From: Bacillota bacterium
GTDB lineage: Bacteria; Bacillota; Sulfobacillia; Symbiobacteriales; ZC4RG38
DNA: 51,447 nt
Assembly (NCBI GenBank): GCA_021890795.1
Contig: JAKKUO010000011.1
Span: 1-51,447 of the forward strand
Reading direction: 5' to 3'
The position numbers and the translations under genes are program-made. The notes beneath the pieces are model-generated. The model was given only the letters and a program-made list of their open reading frames with translations. It was not told the DNA's origin and did not search any database. Each line of letters starts with the position of its first letter. Position 1 is the stretch's first letter. Below, in pieces: positions 7,669 through 16,049 of the stretch.

Positions 7669-8946
7669 GAAGCGGCCGGTCGCCCGCCGGCGGAGGTCGA
7701 GGGGGCGGGCTTCCTGCCACCGGCTGAGCCGGCGGCGCCGGAGCCACACGAGGAGAACCCCCGCCAAGGCGGCCCAGCCCAGCGCTACCGGCCAAGGCCG
7801 GGCAGAGCCGGCCAGGCGAGCTTCTCCTTCCGCCATCGGCACCGCTTCCCGGGCCCGGACCGGTATCCGAGCCAGCACCTGGTCCTGCTGGCGGATCAGG
7901 ATCTCCCCGAGGGGATAGCCGGCGGGGACCGGCGCCTCCACCTCCCTGACTAGGTTGACCACCCGCTCCATGGGCGGGCCCCAGGTGGCGCCCACGGGGA
8001 GCCAGGCGTCAAAGTCACCGCCGGCCACTCCGGTCACCTGCTCCGCCTGGCCGCCCCGGACCGGGACGGTGCCCACCACTTCTCCGGCCTGGACCAGGGC
8101 CTGGGGGGCGAACGCCGCAAACCCCCAGTCCAGCAGCCTGGCCATGTCTGCGAAGAGGTCCTGCCGGCTGGGTGCCCCGAGGACCACCCCGATGAGCCCC
8201 CGGCCCTGCCGCTCCGCCAGGGCCACCAGGGTGTGCAGAGCCTCCTCGGTAAACCCCGTCTTCCCCGCGACCATCCCCGGGTAGTCCTGGAGCAGCCGGT
8301 TGTGGTTGTAGAAGACCCGGGGGGTGGGCTCAGGGCCCTGGAGGGTGAGTTCCTTGAGCCCGGCCAACCGGCGCACCTCCGGGTTCTGGAAGGCTGCCCG
8401 GGCGATCCGGGCCAGGTCCAGGGCGGTGGTGTAGTGGTCTGGATGGTGCAGGCCGTGGGGGTTGACAAAGTGGCTCGCCTTGGCTCCCACTTCCTCGGCC
8501 CGGCGGTTCATCGCCGCGGCGAAAGCCTCCTCGGTCCCCCCGAGGTATTCGGCGATGACACTGGCGGCATCGTTGCCCGAGGCGACCAGCAGGCAGGCGG
8601 TCAGCTCCCGGAGGGTATGCGTCTCCCCCGGCTGCAGGTAGCAGGAGGTGCCGTCGGGGCCGGCGGAGACCCCTTCCGGTGCGGTCACCGGCTCGTCCAG
8701 CCGGTCAGACTCGGCCGCCAGCAGGGCGGTGAGGATCTTGGTGGTGCTGGCGGGGTAGTGCCGGACGCTGCCGTTCAGTTCGTATAGGACCTGCCCGGAA
8801 TGGGCATCAATGAGCGCCGCAGCCCGGGCCGAGAGGGATGGCGGAACGGCCGCGGTCTCCGCGGCGGCAGCCCCCGGCCTCAGACCAAGAACGAGAAGGA
8901 GGAGGAGCCCGATCAGGGGCCGGAGCCCGGTTCTTGAGCGGTGCAA
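7666..8946 (-). CDS. D-alanyl-D-alanine carboxypeptidase (DacF/PBP5 type)
   Basis: A serine-type D,D-carboxypeptidase that trims peptidoglycan pentapeptides on the outer face of the membrane. A signal peptide (RTGLRPLIGLLLLLVLGLRPGAAAA) precedes the three penicillin-binding motifs: STTK, SGN and KTG (near residues 67, 123 and 229). The PBP5 C-terminal beta domain follows, then a final hydrophobic segment and basic tail (ALAGVLLVWLRRRRLSRW) that anchors the enzyme. I chose TTG 8946, six bases after GAGGTGG; GTG 8955 is possible but lacks a ribosome site. Inserted between ispE and purR relative to B. subtilis. A dacF-like sporulation role is possible but not shown. Confidence 0.92.
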   Translation of the reverse strand: MHRSRTGLRPLIGLLLLLVLGLRPGAAAAETAAVPPSLSARAAALIDAHSGQVLYELNGSVRHYPASTTKILTALLAAESDRLDEPVTAPEGVSAGPDGTSCYLQPGETHTLRELTACLLVASGNDAASVIAEYLGGTEEAFAAAMNRRAEEVGAKASHFVNPHGLHHPDHYTTALDLARIARAAFQNPEVRRLAGLKELTLQGPEPTPRVFYNHNRLLQDYPGMVAGKTGFTEEALHTLVALAERQGRGLIGVVLGAPSRQDLFADMARLLDWGFAAFAPQALVQAGEVVGTVPVRGGQAEQVTGVAGGDFDAWLPVGATWGPPMERVVNLVREVEAPVPAGYPLGEILIRQQDQVLARIPVRAREAVPMAEGEARLAGSARPWPVALGWAALAGVLLVWLRRRRLSRWQEARPLDLRRRATGRF

Positions 8947-9112
8947 CGGTTCCACCTCACACTTTCGACGGGCAAGACGATTCGACAGCGAGCGGGCTGT
9001 CCCTGCTGACCGACAAAAAGAGGAGTTCCCGGGAGCGGAGCGAAATTCTGGTTCGGACTCAGGGGCATTCGCTTCAGGGGCATCCAGGGCTCAAGTCGGG
9101 GAGGCGCAAGGG

Positions 9113-9880
9113 ATGCTGGTCAACGCCATTGTCCTGGCCGGAGCGGCCAACCAGGGGCCCCTGCGGGAGGTGGATCCGGCTCCCAACGAGGCCTTGATTC
9201 CCATCGCGGGCAGGCCCATGGTCCAGTACGTCATCGATGGGCTGCGGGCCTCGGGCCGCGTTGGCCGGATCCTGATCGTGGCGCCGCCCGGGCAGCTCGA
9301 GCCCTATCTCCAGGGGGAGGACCTGGAGTTTGTCCCCTCCCGGGGCGACATCGTCGACAACGTCCTCGCGGCCCTGGCCCGGCTGCCGCAGGACCAGATG
9401 GTGATGATCGCTTCCAGCGACATCCCCCTCATCACCGGCGAGATCGTCCGGGGGGTGCTGGACCTCTGCGCGCAGCGGGAGGCGGACGTCTACTATCCCG
9501 TAGTGGAGCGGTCGGTGGCGGACCGCTGCTATCCGGGGGTCAAGCGGACCTACGTCCGGCTGCGGGAGGGGTCCTTCACCGGCGGGAACATCTTTGTGTT
9601 CAATCCCCGGATCGCGGACCGGGTAGCCCCCAAGGTCCGGAGTTTCTTGCAGCACCGGAAAAACCCGGTCCGGATGGCGGGACTCCTGGGCTGGACCTTT
9701 GTGGTGCGGCTCTTCCTCCGGTCCCTCAGCCTCCGGGGCCTGGAGGAGCACGTCTCTCGCCTCTGGGGCATCCGGGGCGCGGTGATCATCTGCCCTTACC
9801 CCGAGGTGGGCATCGATGTGGACAAGCCGAGCGACCTGCAGCTGGCCCGGGCGGCCCTGGGCCGGGCTCTGACGGGCTGA
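9113..9880 (+). CDS. MobA-like NTP transferase family protein
   Basis: A 255-aa nucleotidyltransferase-fold protein starting at ATG 9113 after GGGGAGGCGCAAGG. The N-terminus NAIVLAGA...NEALIPIAGRPMVQYVIDGL resembles MobA/GlmU-type sugar-nucleotide or cofactor nucleotidyltransferases, though the usual LAGG-x-x-x-RMG loop is altered. MVMIASSDIPLITGEIV is the expected metal-binding aspartate strand. The C-terminal part (LLGWTFVVRLFLRSLSLRGLEEHVSRLWGI) is hydrophobic/basic and may associate with the membrane. The substrate cannot be assigned. It lies 58 bp upstream of purR. Confidence 0.8.
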   Translation: MLVNAIVLAGAANQGPLREVDPAPNEALIPIAGRPMVQYVIDGLRASGRVGRILIVAPPGQLEPYLQGEDLEFVPSRGDIVDNVLAALARLPQDQMVMIASSDIPLITGEIVRGVLDLCAQREADVYYPVVERSVADRCYPGVKRTYVRLREGSFTGGNIFVFNPRIADRVAPKVRSFLQHRKNPVRMAGLLGWTFVVRLFLRSLSLRGLEEHVSRLWGIRGAVIICPYPEVGIDVDKPSDLQLARAALGRALTG

Positions 9881-9938
9881 TGACGTCCAGCACCCTGGCT
9901 CCACCGGGCCGGGGGCTTTTCCCTGTGGAGGAGTGGAG

Positions 9939-10766
9939 ATGGCGAAGCTCGGTCGGGCCGAGCGAGTTGCATACATCGTGAAGACGCTGGTGGAGCGGCC
10001 GGGAGAGATCATCCCCCTCTCCTACTTCGCCCAGCGGCTGGGGGTGGGGAAGAGTTCCATCAGCGAGGACCTGGCGGCGGTCAAGGCAGCCCTGGAAGCT
10101 GCCGGCTCGGGCACCCTCCGCACCGTGCCCGGGGCCGCTGGCGGTGTGGCCTACTGGCCCCTGCCCTCCCCGGCGGAGCAGGAAGAGGTCTTGGAGCGGC
10201 TCTGCGAGATGCTTTCGGCCCCGGAGCGGATTCTCCCTGGCGGATTCATCTTCATGACCGATCTGATCACTTCCCCGGCCTGGACCGCCCGGATTGGCGA
10301 GATCTTCGCTGCCCACTTCCGGCCCCAGCGGCCCACCTGCGTGCTGACGGTGGAGACCAAGGGAATCCCCCTGGCCCTGATGACCGCTAGGGCCCTCAAC
10401 GTGCCTATGGTGGTGGCCCGCCGGGAAGGCCGGGTGACCGAGGGGCCCCAGGTGACCATCTCCTACGTGACCGGTTCCCGGGGCCGGATTGAGACCCTGA
10501 CCGTGGGCATCCGGTCCATCCCCCGGGCGGCCCGGGTGCTGATCATCGACGATTTCATCAAGGCCGGAGGCACCGCCCGGGGGCTGGTGGACCTGGTCCG
10601 GCAGTTCGAGGGTGCGGAAGTGGTCGGCATCGGTGTGCTGATTCAGACGGCGCAGCCGGAGCGCAAGCGGGTGGAGGGGTACCTCTCCCTCCTCACCCTC
10701 GAGGAAGTCGACGAGGAGCGGGGGAGGGTGCAGATCCGCCCCAGCCGCTCCGTGGAAAAGGAGTGA
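9939..10766 (+). CDS. purR: Purine operon repressor PurR (Bacillus type)
   Basis: A 275-aa regulator with an N-terminal winged helix (VAYIVKTLVERPGEIIPLSYFAQRLGVGKSSISEDL) and a C-terminal phosphoribosyltransferase-like domain. The PRPP-binding motif is RVLIIDDFIKAGGTARGL. In B. subtilis PurR binds PurBoxes upstream of purine genes and is released by PRPP. ATG 9939 follows GGAGGAG; GTG 9933 is an alternative. Its last codons overlap the next gene by 4 bases, so the two are translationally coupled. Confidence 0.95.
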   Translation: MAKLGRAERVAYIVKTLVERPGEIIPLSYFAQRLGVGKSSISEDLAAVKAALEAAGSGTLRTVPGAAGGVAYWPLPSPAEQEEVLERLCEMLSAPERILPGGFIFMTDLITSPAWTARIGEIFAAHFRPQRPTCVLTVETKGIPLALMTARALNVPMVVARREGRVTEGPQVTISYVTGSRGRIETLTVGIRSIPRAARVLIIDDFIKAGGTARGLVDLVRQFEGAEVVGIGVLIQTAQPERKRVEGYLSLLTLEEVDEERGRVQIRPSRSVEKE

Positions 10767-12013
10767 ACGACGTGGCCGACCTGCCCGTGCAACTCTCTGA
10801 CGTCATGCGGGCCCGGCAGGCCCTGGCCGGCTTTGTCCGGGGAACCCCGCTCTACCACTCCCCCAGCATCAGCCAGTTGGTCGGATGTCCGGTCTACCTC
10901 AAGCCCGAGAACCTGCAACGGGCCGGCTCCTTCAAGGTGCGGGGAGCCTTCTACAAAATGTCCTCCCTGAGCCCGGAGGAGCAGCGACGGGGGGTGGTGG
11001 CGGCTTCCGCGGGCAACCACGCCCAGGGGGTGGCCCTGGCCGCGCAACAGGCTGGGATTCCCGCCACCATCGTGATGCCCGCGGAGGCGCCCATCACCAA
11101 GGTCCAGGCCACCGAAGCGTACGGGGCCCGGGTCGTGCTTTACGGCACCACCTACGACGACGCCTACGACCATGCCCTGGAGATCCAGCGGGCTACCGGC
11201 GCCACCTTCATTCCGGCGTTCGACGACCCGCACATCATTGCCGGTCAGGGTACCATCGGCCTGGAGATCCTGGACGACCTGCCCGATGCCGGCACGGTCC
11301 TGGTGCCCGTCGGCGGCGGGGGGCTCATCTCCGGCGTCGCCCTGGCGATCAAGAGCCTGCGCCCCGACTGCCGAATCATCGGCGTCCAGGCCGCCGGGGC
11401 GCCGGCGGTCTACCTCAGCCGTCAGGAGGGCCGGTACTGTACCACCGACTCGGTCCGGACTATTGCCGACGGCATTGCCATCAAGCGGCCGGGGAAGCTG
11501 ACCTGGGACTACATCCAGCGGTACGTGGACGACATCGTCCTGGTGGGCGAGGAGGAGATCGGCCTCGGCATCCTGGTGCTGCTGGAGCGGGCGAAGCTCG
11601 TGGCCGAAGGTGCGGGCGCCGTGGGGATGGCCGCGCTGCTGGCGGGCAAGGTGCCGAATCTGAAGCCCCCGGTAGTGGTGGTGGTCTCCGGCGGGAACAT
11701 CGATCCCAACATCCTGGCCCGGATCATCGAGCGGGGTTTGGTAAAGGCCGGGCGGTACGTCCGCATCTGCGCCCTGGTGCCGGACCGGCCCGGTGGGCTG
11801 CAGCGGCTGCTGGCGGTGGTGGCTCGGGCGGGGGCGAACGTCATCGATGTACAGCACGAGCGCTGGCTGAACCGGGTGACGGTGGGGGAGGTGCAGATCC
11901 ACCTGGCCATCGAAACCCGGAGCCAGGAACACGTGCAAGAGGTGCTGGCCGCGCTGCGGCAGGAAGGGTACGACGCCCAGCTCATCCCCCGGTTCCGACC
12001 GGAGGGGGACTAG
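10763..12013 (+). CDS. ilvA: Threonine ammonia-lyase (dehydratase)
   Basis: A PLP enzyme converting threonine to 2-oxobutanoate and ammonia (serine to pyruvate). Of 416 aa, residues 1-325 form the fold-type II PLP domain, with Lys58 in AGSFKVRGAF, the ASAGNHAQGVA loop, the phosphate-binding GGGGL, and VVVVVSGGNID. A single C-terminal ACT domain (RYVRICALVPDRPGGLQRLLAVV) follows, as in short IlvA/TdcB-type enzymes. The GTG start overlaps the purR stop. In B. subtilis this place between purR and spoVG is held by yabJ (RidA), which removes the reactive enamine this enzyme makes. Biosynthetic versus catabolic role is not decided by sequence. Confidence 0.93.
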   Translation: MNDVADLPVQLSDVMRARQALAGFVRGTPLYHSPSISQLVGCPVYLKPENLQRAGSFKVRGAFYKMSSLSPEEQRRGVVAASAGNHAQGVALAAQQAGIPATIVMPAEAPITKVQATEAYGARVVLYGTTYDDAYDHALEIQRATGATFIPAFDDPHIIAGQGTIGLEILDDLPDAGTVLVPVGGGGLISGVALAIKSLRPDCRIIGVQAAGAPAVYLSRQEGRYCTTDSVRTIADGIAIKRPGKLTWDYIQRYVDDIVLVGEEEIGLGILVLLERAKLVAEGAGAVGMAALLAGKVPNLKPPVVVVVSGGNIDPNILARIIERGLVKAGRYVRICALVPDRPGGLQRLLAVVARAGANVIDVQHERWLNRVTVGEVQIHLAIETRSQEHVQEVLAALRQEGYDAQLIPRFRPEGD

Positions 12014-12032
12014 CGGAAGAGACCTGGTTCTG

Positions 12033-12061
12033 GAAGGATTTTCCAAGCCGCCGGCGAATCT
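12033..12061 (+). promoter_or_regulatory. SigH-type promoter of spoVG
   Basis: GAAGGATTT (12033-12041) matches the SigH -35 consensus RNAGGAWWW. After an 11-base spacer, GGCGAATCT (12053-12061) matches the -10 RNNGAAT. spoVG of B. subtilis is a classic SigH gene, so regulation appears conserved. Confidence 0.75.
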
Positions 12062-12098
12062 GTCACTTACCAACAGGAAAAAAGGGAGTGTCGTGCCG

Positions 12099-12371
12099 AT
12101 GCAGATCACCGACGTGCGGATCCGGCGGCTCTCCGGCGAGGACCGGGTGAAGGCCCTCTGCACCATCCTGATCGACGGGGTCTTTGCCGTCCACGACCTG
12201 CGGGTGGTAGAAGGGCCGGCGGGCCTCTTTGTCTCCATGCCCAGGCGGCGAACCGCGGACGGCGAGTACCGGGATGTGGCTCACCCCATCACCAGCGAGA
12301 CCCGGGAGATGATCCAGCGGGCGGTGCTGGAGGCCTACCACCAGTCCCTCCTGGACAAGGCGGGGGTGTGA
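12099..12371 (+). CDS. spoVG: Septation/RNA-binding regulator SpoVG
   Basis: A 90-aa SpoVG protein, MQITDVRIRRLSGEDRVKALCTILIDGVFAVHDLRVVEG... with the invariant FVSMPRRR and a C-terminal helix. SpoVG is a small nucleic-acid-binding protein affecting asymmetric septation, sporulation and many regulons. ATG 12099 (ten bases after GGGAG) fits the family N-terminus; GTG 12093 is in frame and possible. A SigH-type promoter lies 40 bp upstream. Located before glmU as in Bacillus, with one extra gene between. Confidence 0.95.
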   Translation: MQITDVRIRRLSGEDRVKALCTILIDGVFAVHDLRVVEGPAGLFVSMPRRRTADGEYRDVAHPITSETREMIQRAVLEAYHQSLLDKAGV

Positions 12372-12506
12372 GGGGAAGCCGGCAGCCAGCAGAGGGGCCC
12401 GGGCCAGTCGCCTTGCCGCGGCCGTCCGGGCCCTCCCCTGGCAGGGTCTGGGGGTTGACGCCGGGTACCCCGCGCCCTATATCCAATGGGCGGGGAGGCG
12501 ATTGCG

Positions 12507-13322
12507 TTGTTCGGCCGGAAGGCTCCCGGCGTGCTCCTCCGGCTGCTGGCCTTGGGGCTGACGGGCTGGCTCCTCGGGACCAGCCTGGCTCTGGCCGCAC
12601 CCGAGGTGCCGCCGCTGCTGCCGGACCCGATCCAGGACATCAGTTCGACCCCGCTCACGGAGGCCGAGCGGGAGGAACTGGACGCAACCCTGGCCAGCCT
12701 CCGGGGTCCGGTGCGGTACAAGATCCTGATCATCGACTCGAGCAAGCCCCAGGGGCTGGAGGAGTACCTGGAAGCCGTCTGGTCCGAATGGCGACTTCCC
12801 AACGATACGGTGCTGCTGGTGGTGGCCCGGCAGGACGGCAACGCCATCCGTTTTTACCTCGGCGGCGAGGCAGGCCGCCACGGCATCACTGTCGACTCGG
12901 CCCTGGCGGCGATCCGGCAGCACTACGCCCCCGCCGTCCGGGAGGGCGGCTTGGCCGCGGGGCTGAAGGCCCTGGTCGCCGAACTCCACCGGCAGGCGAC
13001 AGGCGAGGCGCCGGTTCCCGATGAACCGGAGGCGGCTGCCGATCCCGGCCCGGGGGATTGGCGGAGGTGGCTCCGGTGGCCCCTGCCGTCCCTGCCCCGG
13101 CTGGAACTGCCGGACTGGCAGCTACCCGATTTTCAGCTTCCAGACTGGAAACTTCCGGATTGGCAACTTCCTCCGTCTCTGGTGCCTCCCCTGCCGCTGC
13201 CCCGGGTGAACCTCCTGGACCCCCGGCTGCCCCTGTGGTTGGGCGCCGGCGGTCTTGGCTGCATCGGCTATAGCCTCTTGCGGTACGCTTTGGCCCTGCG
13301 CCGCTGGCAGCAGGGGCCATAG
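12507..13322 (+). CDS. TPM-domain membrane protein with LPDW repeat
   Basis: A 271-aa protein with an N-terminal signal or membrane segment (LLRLLALGLTGWLLGTSLALA), a TPM/Psb32-like domain in the first half (LASLRGPVRYKILIIDSS...NDTVLLVVARQDGNAIRFYLG), a Pro/Trp-rich linker and a C-terminal transmembrane helix. The linker holds four tandem LPD[W/F][Q/K] units (DNA about 13107-13172). TPM proteins have phosphatase-like folds and diverse, mostly unknown roles. TTG 12507 lies eight bases after GGGGAGG; an in-frame ATG at 12486 lacks a ribosome site. Inserted between spoVG and glmU; function unknown. Confidence 0.75.
   Translation: MFGRKAPGVLLRLLALGLTGWLLGTSLALAAPEVPPLLPDPIQDISSTPLTEAEREELDATLASLRGPVRYKILIIDSSKPQGLEEYLEAVWSEWRLPNDTVLLVVARQDGNAIRFYLGGEAGRHGITVDSALAAIRQHYAPAVREGGLAAGLKALVAELHRQATGEAPVPDEPEAAADPGPGDWRRWLRWPLPSLPRLELPDWQLPDFQLPDWKLPDWQLPPSLVPPLPLPRVNLLDPRLPLWLGAGGLGCIGYSLLRYALALRRWQQGP
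13107..13172 (+). repeat. Tandem LPD[W/F][Q/K] codon repeat
   Basis: Four degenerate 12-15 base units encode LPDWQ, LPDFQ, LPDWK and LPDWQ in the linker of the TPM protein. The units differ at the DNA level (tgg/ttt, cag/aaa), so the repeat is kept at the protein level rather than newly amplified. Confidence 0.85.
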
Positions 13323-13334
13323 CCTTTTGTTTTC

Positions 13335-13363
13335 TTTGCCCCCGGGGAGGGCTGTGCTACAAT
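13335..13363 (+). promoter_or_regulatory. glmU promoter, extended -10
   Basis: TTTGCC (13335-13340), 17 bases, TACAAT (13358-13363) preceded by TGC. The -35 box is weak and the extended -10 good. Confidence 0.6.
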
Positions 13364-13400
13364 TGCGGAGGGAGTAGCCTTGCCCGCGGGAGGCGGTTGT

Positions 13401-14807
13401 ATGACCGATGTGACAGCGGTGATCCTCGCCGCTGGCCACGGGACCCGGATGAAATCGAAACTGGTCAAGGTGCTGCACCCGGTGGGCGGCAAGCCCATGG
13501 TCGGCCATGTGGTGGAGAACTGCCGCCAGGCGGGCATCGGGCGGATTGTGGTGGTCGTCGGGGTGCAGCAGGAGCGGGTCCGGGCCTACCTGGGTGACAC
13601 GGTGGAATACGCAGTACAGGATCCGCAGTTGGGCACCGCCCATGCGGTGATGCAGGCCGAGCCACTCCTCCGGTCGGCGGCGGGGGACCTGCTGGTGATC
13701 AACGGGGATACCCCGCTCCTGCGGCCGGAAACCATCCGCAGATTCGTGCAGGCCCACCGGGAGAGCGGCGCCCACGCCTCCCTGCTGACGGCCGTGGTCG
13801 AGGAACCGGGGATGATGGGCCGGATCCTCCGGGACGGGGCCGGCCGGCTTGTGCGGGTGGTGGAGTACAAGGATGCCACCCCGGAGCAGCGGCAGATCCG
13901 GGAAGTCAACGGTGGCGTCTACTGTTTCCGGCTCGAGCACTTCTGGGAATACCTTCACAAGGTTGATAATAACAACGCCCAAAAGGAATACTACCTGCCC
14001 GATGTCTTCGACCGGATGCAGGCCGCGGGGCTGCCGGTGCAGGCGGTGCCGGTGGCTACTGCGGAGGACGTGCTGGCGCCCAACGACCGGAAGGAACTGG
14101 CCCGGGCCGAGGCTATCCTCCGGCAGCGGATCCTGGACCGGTTGATGGCCGAAGGGGTGACCATCGTGGATCCGGCCACCACCTGGGTCAGCGCCGAGGC
14201 CCGGGTGGAACGGGACACGGTCATCTACCCCTTTACCTTTATTGAGGGCCGGTCGGTGATCGGCGAGGGCTGTCACATCGGCCCCGGAACCCGGATCGTC
14301 AACTGCGAGGTCGGCCCGGAGACTCGGATCGAAATGTCCGTGGTGGAAGAGAGCCGGATCGGACCCCGGGTCCGCATCGGCCCCTTTGCCCACGTCCGCC
14401 CCGGCTGCGATCTCGGCCCCGGGGTGGAGCTGGGGAACTTCGCGGAGATCAAGAAGACCCGGCTGGGTGCCGGGGTCAAGATGCACCACCACGGCTACCT
14501 GGGCGACAGCGAGGTCGGCGAAGGCGCCAACATCGGCGCGGGTGTGATCACCTCCAACTACGACGGCTACAACAAGCACCGGACCATCATCGGCCCCGGC
14601 GCTTTCATCGGCACCAACGTGAACCTGGTAGCCCCCGTCACCATCGGCAAGGATAGCTACGTGGCGGCAGGTTCTACCATTAATCGGGATGTGCCTGAGA
14701 ATGCGCTGGCCATCGCCCGGGCCCGGCAGGAGAACAAGCCGGGCTACGCGGAAATCCTGCGGGCTCGGGCCCGGGCGCGGAAAGAACAACAGGGGCAGCA
14801 AGACTAG
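13401..14807 (+). CDS. glmU: Bifunctional N-acetylglucosamine-1-phosphate uridyltransferase / glucosamine-1-phosphate acetyltransferase
   Basis: Makes UDP-GlcNAc for peptidoglycan and other polymers. The 468-aa protein begins at ATG 13401, seven bases after GGGAGG; a longer TTG start at 13380 is less likely. The N-terminal uridyltransferase domain has [20 protein letters not shown] and INGDTPLL. The C-terminal left-handed beta-helix acetyltransferase shows hexapeptide repeats ([34 protein letters not shown]). It has a promoter of its own and is tightly followed by prs, as in B. subtilis. Confidence 0.96.
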   Translation: MTDVTAVILAAGHGTRMKSKLVKVLHPVGGKPMVGHVVENCRQAGIGRIVVVVGVQQERVRAYLGDTVEYAVQDPQLGTAHAVMQAEPLLRSAAGDLLVINGDTPLLRPETIRRFVQAHRESGAHASLLTAVVEEPGMMGRILRDGAGRLVRVVEYKDATPEQRQIREVNGGVYCFRLEHFWEYLHKVDNNNAQKEYYLPDVFDRMQAAGLPVQAVPVATAEDVLAPNDRKELARAEAILRQRILDRLMAEGVTIVDPATTWVSAEARVERDTVIYPFTFIEGRSVIGEGCHIGPGTRIVNCEVGPETRIEMSVVEESRIGPRVRIGPFAHVRPGCDLGPGVELGNFAEIKKTRLGAGVKMHHHGYLGDSEVGEGANIGAGVITSNYDGYNKHRTIIGPGAFIGTNVNLVAPVTIGKDSYVAAGSTINRDVPENALAIARARQENKPGYAEILRARARARKEQQGQQD

Positions 14808-14818
14808 GAGGTCTGGCT

Positions 14819-15769
14819 GTGGTGGGTTACCAGGATCGGCGGCTCAAGATCTTTGCAGGCAACGCGAACCGACCATTGGCTGAGGAGATCGCCCGACACC
14901 TGGGCATCGAGCTGGGGGCCATGGAGGTCGGCCGGTTCTCCAACGGCGAGATCAAGGTAATGATCGGCGAGAGCGTCCGGGGTGCGGACTGCTTTGTCAT
15001 TCAACCTACCTGCCACCCCGTCAACGAGAACCTGATGGAACTTCTGATCATCCTCGATGCCCTGCGGCGGGCCTCGGCCAGGCGGATCACCGCCGTGATC
15101 CCCCACTACGGCTATGCCCGGCAGGACCGGAAGGCCCGGGGGCGGGAGCCGATTTCCGCCAAACTCGTGGCTAACCTGATCGTCACCGCAGGGGCTCGGC
15201 GGGTACTGACAATGGACCTCCACGCCGACGCGATTCAGGGCTTTTTCGATATCCCCGTCGACCATCTGAAGGCGGTGCCCCTGATCGCGGACTACTTCCG
15301 GAAGAAGGACCTGGTCAACCCGGTAGTGGTCTCGCCGGACACCGGCGGCGTGCCCCGGGCGAGGGAGCTGGCCTCCCGGCTGGGGGTGGGGCTGGCCATC
15401 ATTGACAAGCGCCGGCCGGAGCCCAACCAGGCTGAGGTGATGAACGTCATCGGCGACGTGGCCGGCCGCTCCTGCATCATGATCGACGACATCATCGACA
15501 CCGCGGGGACCATCGTCCTCGGCGCCCAGGCCCTTCTCGAGCGGGGGGCCCGGGAGGTCTATGCGGCGTGCACCCACCCGGTCTTCTCCGGCCCGGCTTA
15601 CGAGCGGCTGGCGAACTCGCCCTTCAAGGAAGTGGTGGTGACCAACACCATCCCCACGGATCCGACCCGGCTTGGCGACCGGCTCAAGGTGCTCTCCGTC
15701 GCTCCCCTCTTCGGCGAGGCCATCATCCGCATCCACGAAGACCTCTCCGTGAGCAAGATGTTCGACTGA
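14819..15769 (+). CDS. prs: Ribose-phosphate pyrophosphokinase
   Basis: Makes PRPP from ribose 5-phosphate and ATP for nucleotides, histidine, tryptophan and NAD. The 316-aa protein has the class I landmarks [40 protein letters not shown] and the PRPP loop [13 protein letters not shown]. The GTG start follows AGGAGG by seven bases, 11 bp after glmU, so the two form an operon. The ribosomal protein L25 gene (ctc), which follows prs in Bacillus, is missing. Confidence 0.97.
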   Translation: MVGYQDRRLKIFAGNANRPLAEEIARHLGIELGAMEVGRFSNGEIKVMIGESVRGADCFVIQPTCHPVNENLMELLIILDALRRASARRITAVIPHYGYARQDRKARGREPISAKLVANLIVTAGARRVLTMDLHADAIQGFFDIPVDHLKAVPLIADYFRKKDLVNPVVVSPDTGGVPRARELASRLGVGLAIIDKRRPEPNQAEVMNVIGDVAGRSCIMIDDIIDTAGTIVLGAQALLERGAREVYAACTHPVFSGPAYERLANSPFKEVVVTNTIPTDPTRLGDRLKVLSVAPLFGEAIIRIHEDLSVSKMFD

Positions 15770-15871
15770 ACGCTCCTTCCCACCGGTGACTTGGGTGCGC
15801 CTTTGCGCCAGCGGTCAGGACTCCGGCTCTAGGTGTTGGGCGCAGCAGGTGGCCGGGTTCCGGCCGCTGCA

Positions 15872-15920
15872 CCGGGTCCGGCTACCGGGGGCATCCGGTG
15901 GCCGGGCCCGGTTCTTTCTA
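15872..15920 (+). terminator. Probable prs terminator
   Basis: CCGGGTCCGGCTACC / GGTGGCCGGGCCCGG forms a long imperfect stem (15872-15911), followed by the T-rich TTCTTTC. Confidence 0.5.
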
Positions 15921-15969
15921 CCCGCTGTTTCTCCGCCGGGAACCCGCAGCGGCGGGCTGCAGCAGGCTG

Positions 15970-15991
15970 TTGTTTACGACTTGTTTACAAT
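15970..15991 (+). repeat. Two TTGTTTAC direct repeats 11 bp apart
   Basis: TTGTTTAC occurs at 15970-15977 and 15981-15988, one helical turn apart, in an otherwise GC-rich gap upstream of the htrA-type gene. The second copy overlaps a TACAAT (15986-15991). A regulator site or DnaA-box variant is possible; no -35 box is convincing. Confidence 0.5.
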
Positions 15992-16049
15992 TTGGTCAAG
16001 CCCCGTTGCCCGTAGGGTTGTATCATGGGAAGAGCAGGGGGTGTGAGGG

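Noticed and set aside
15992-16026. TTGGTC...TATCAT as a promoter of the htrA-type gene
   Set aside because: The spacing is 23 bases, too long for a sigma-A promoter.
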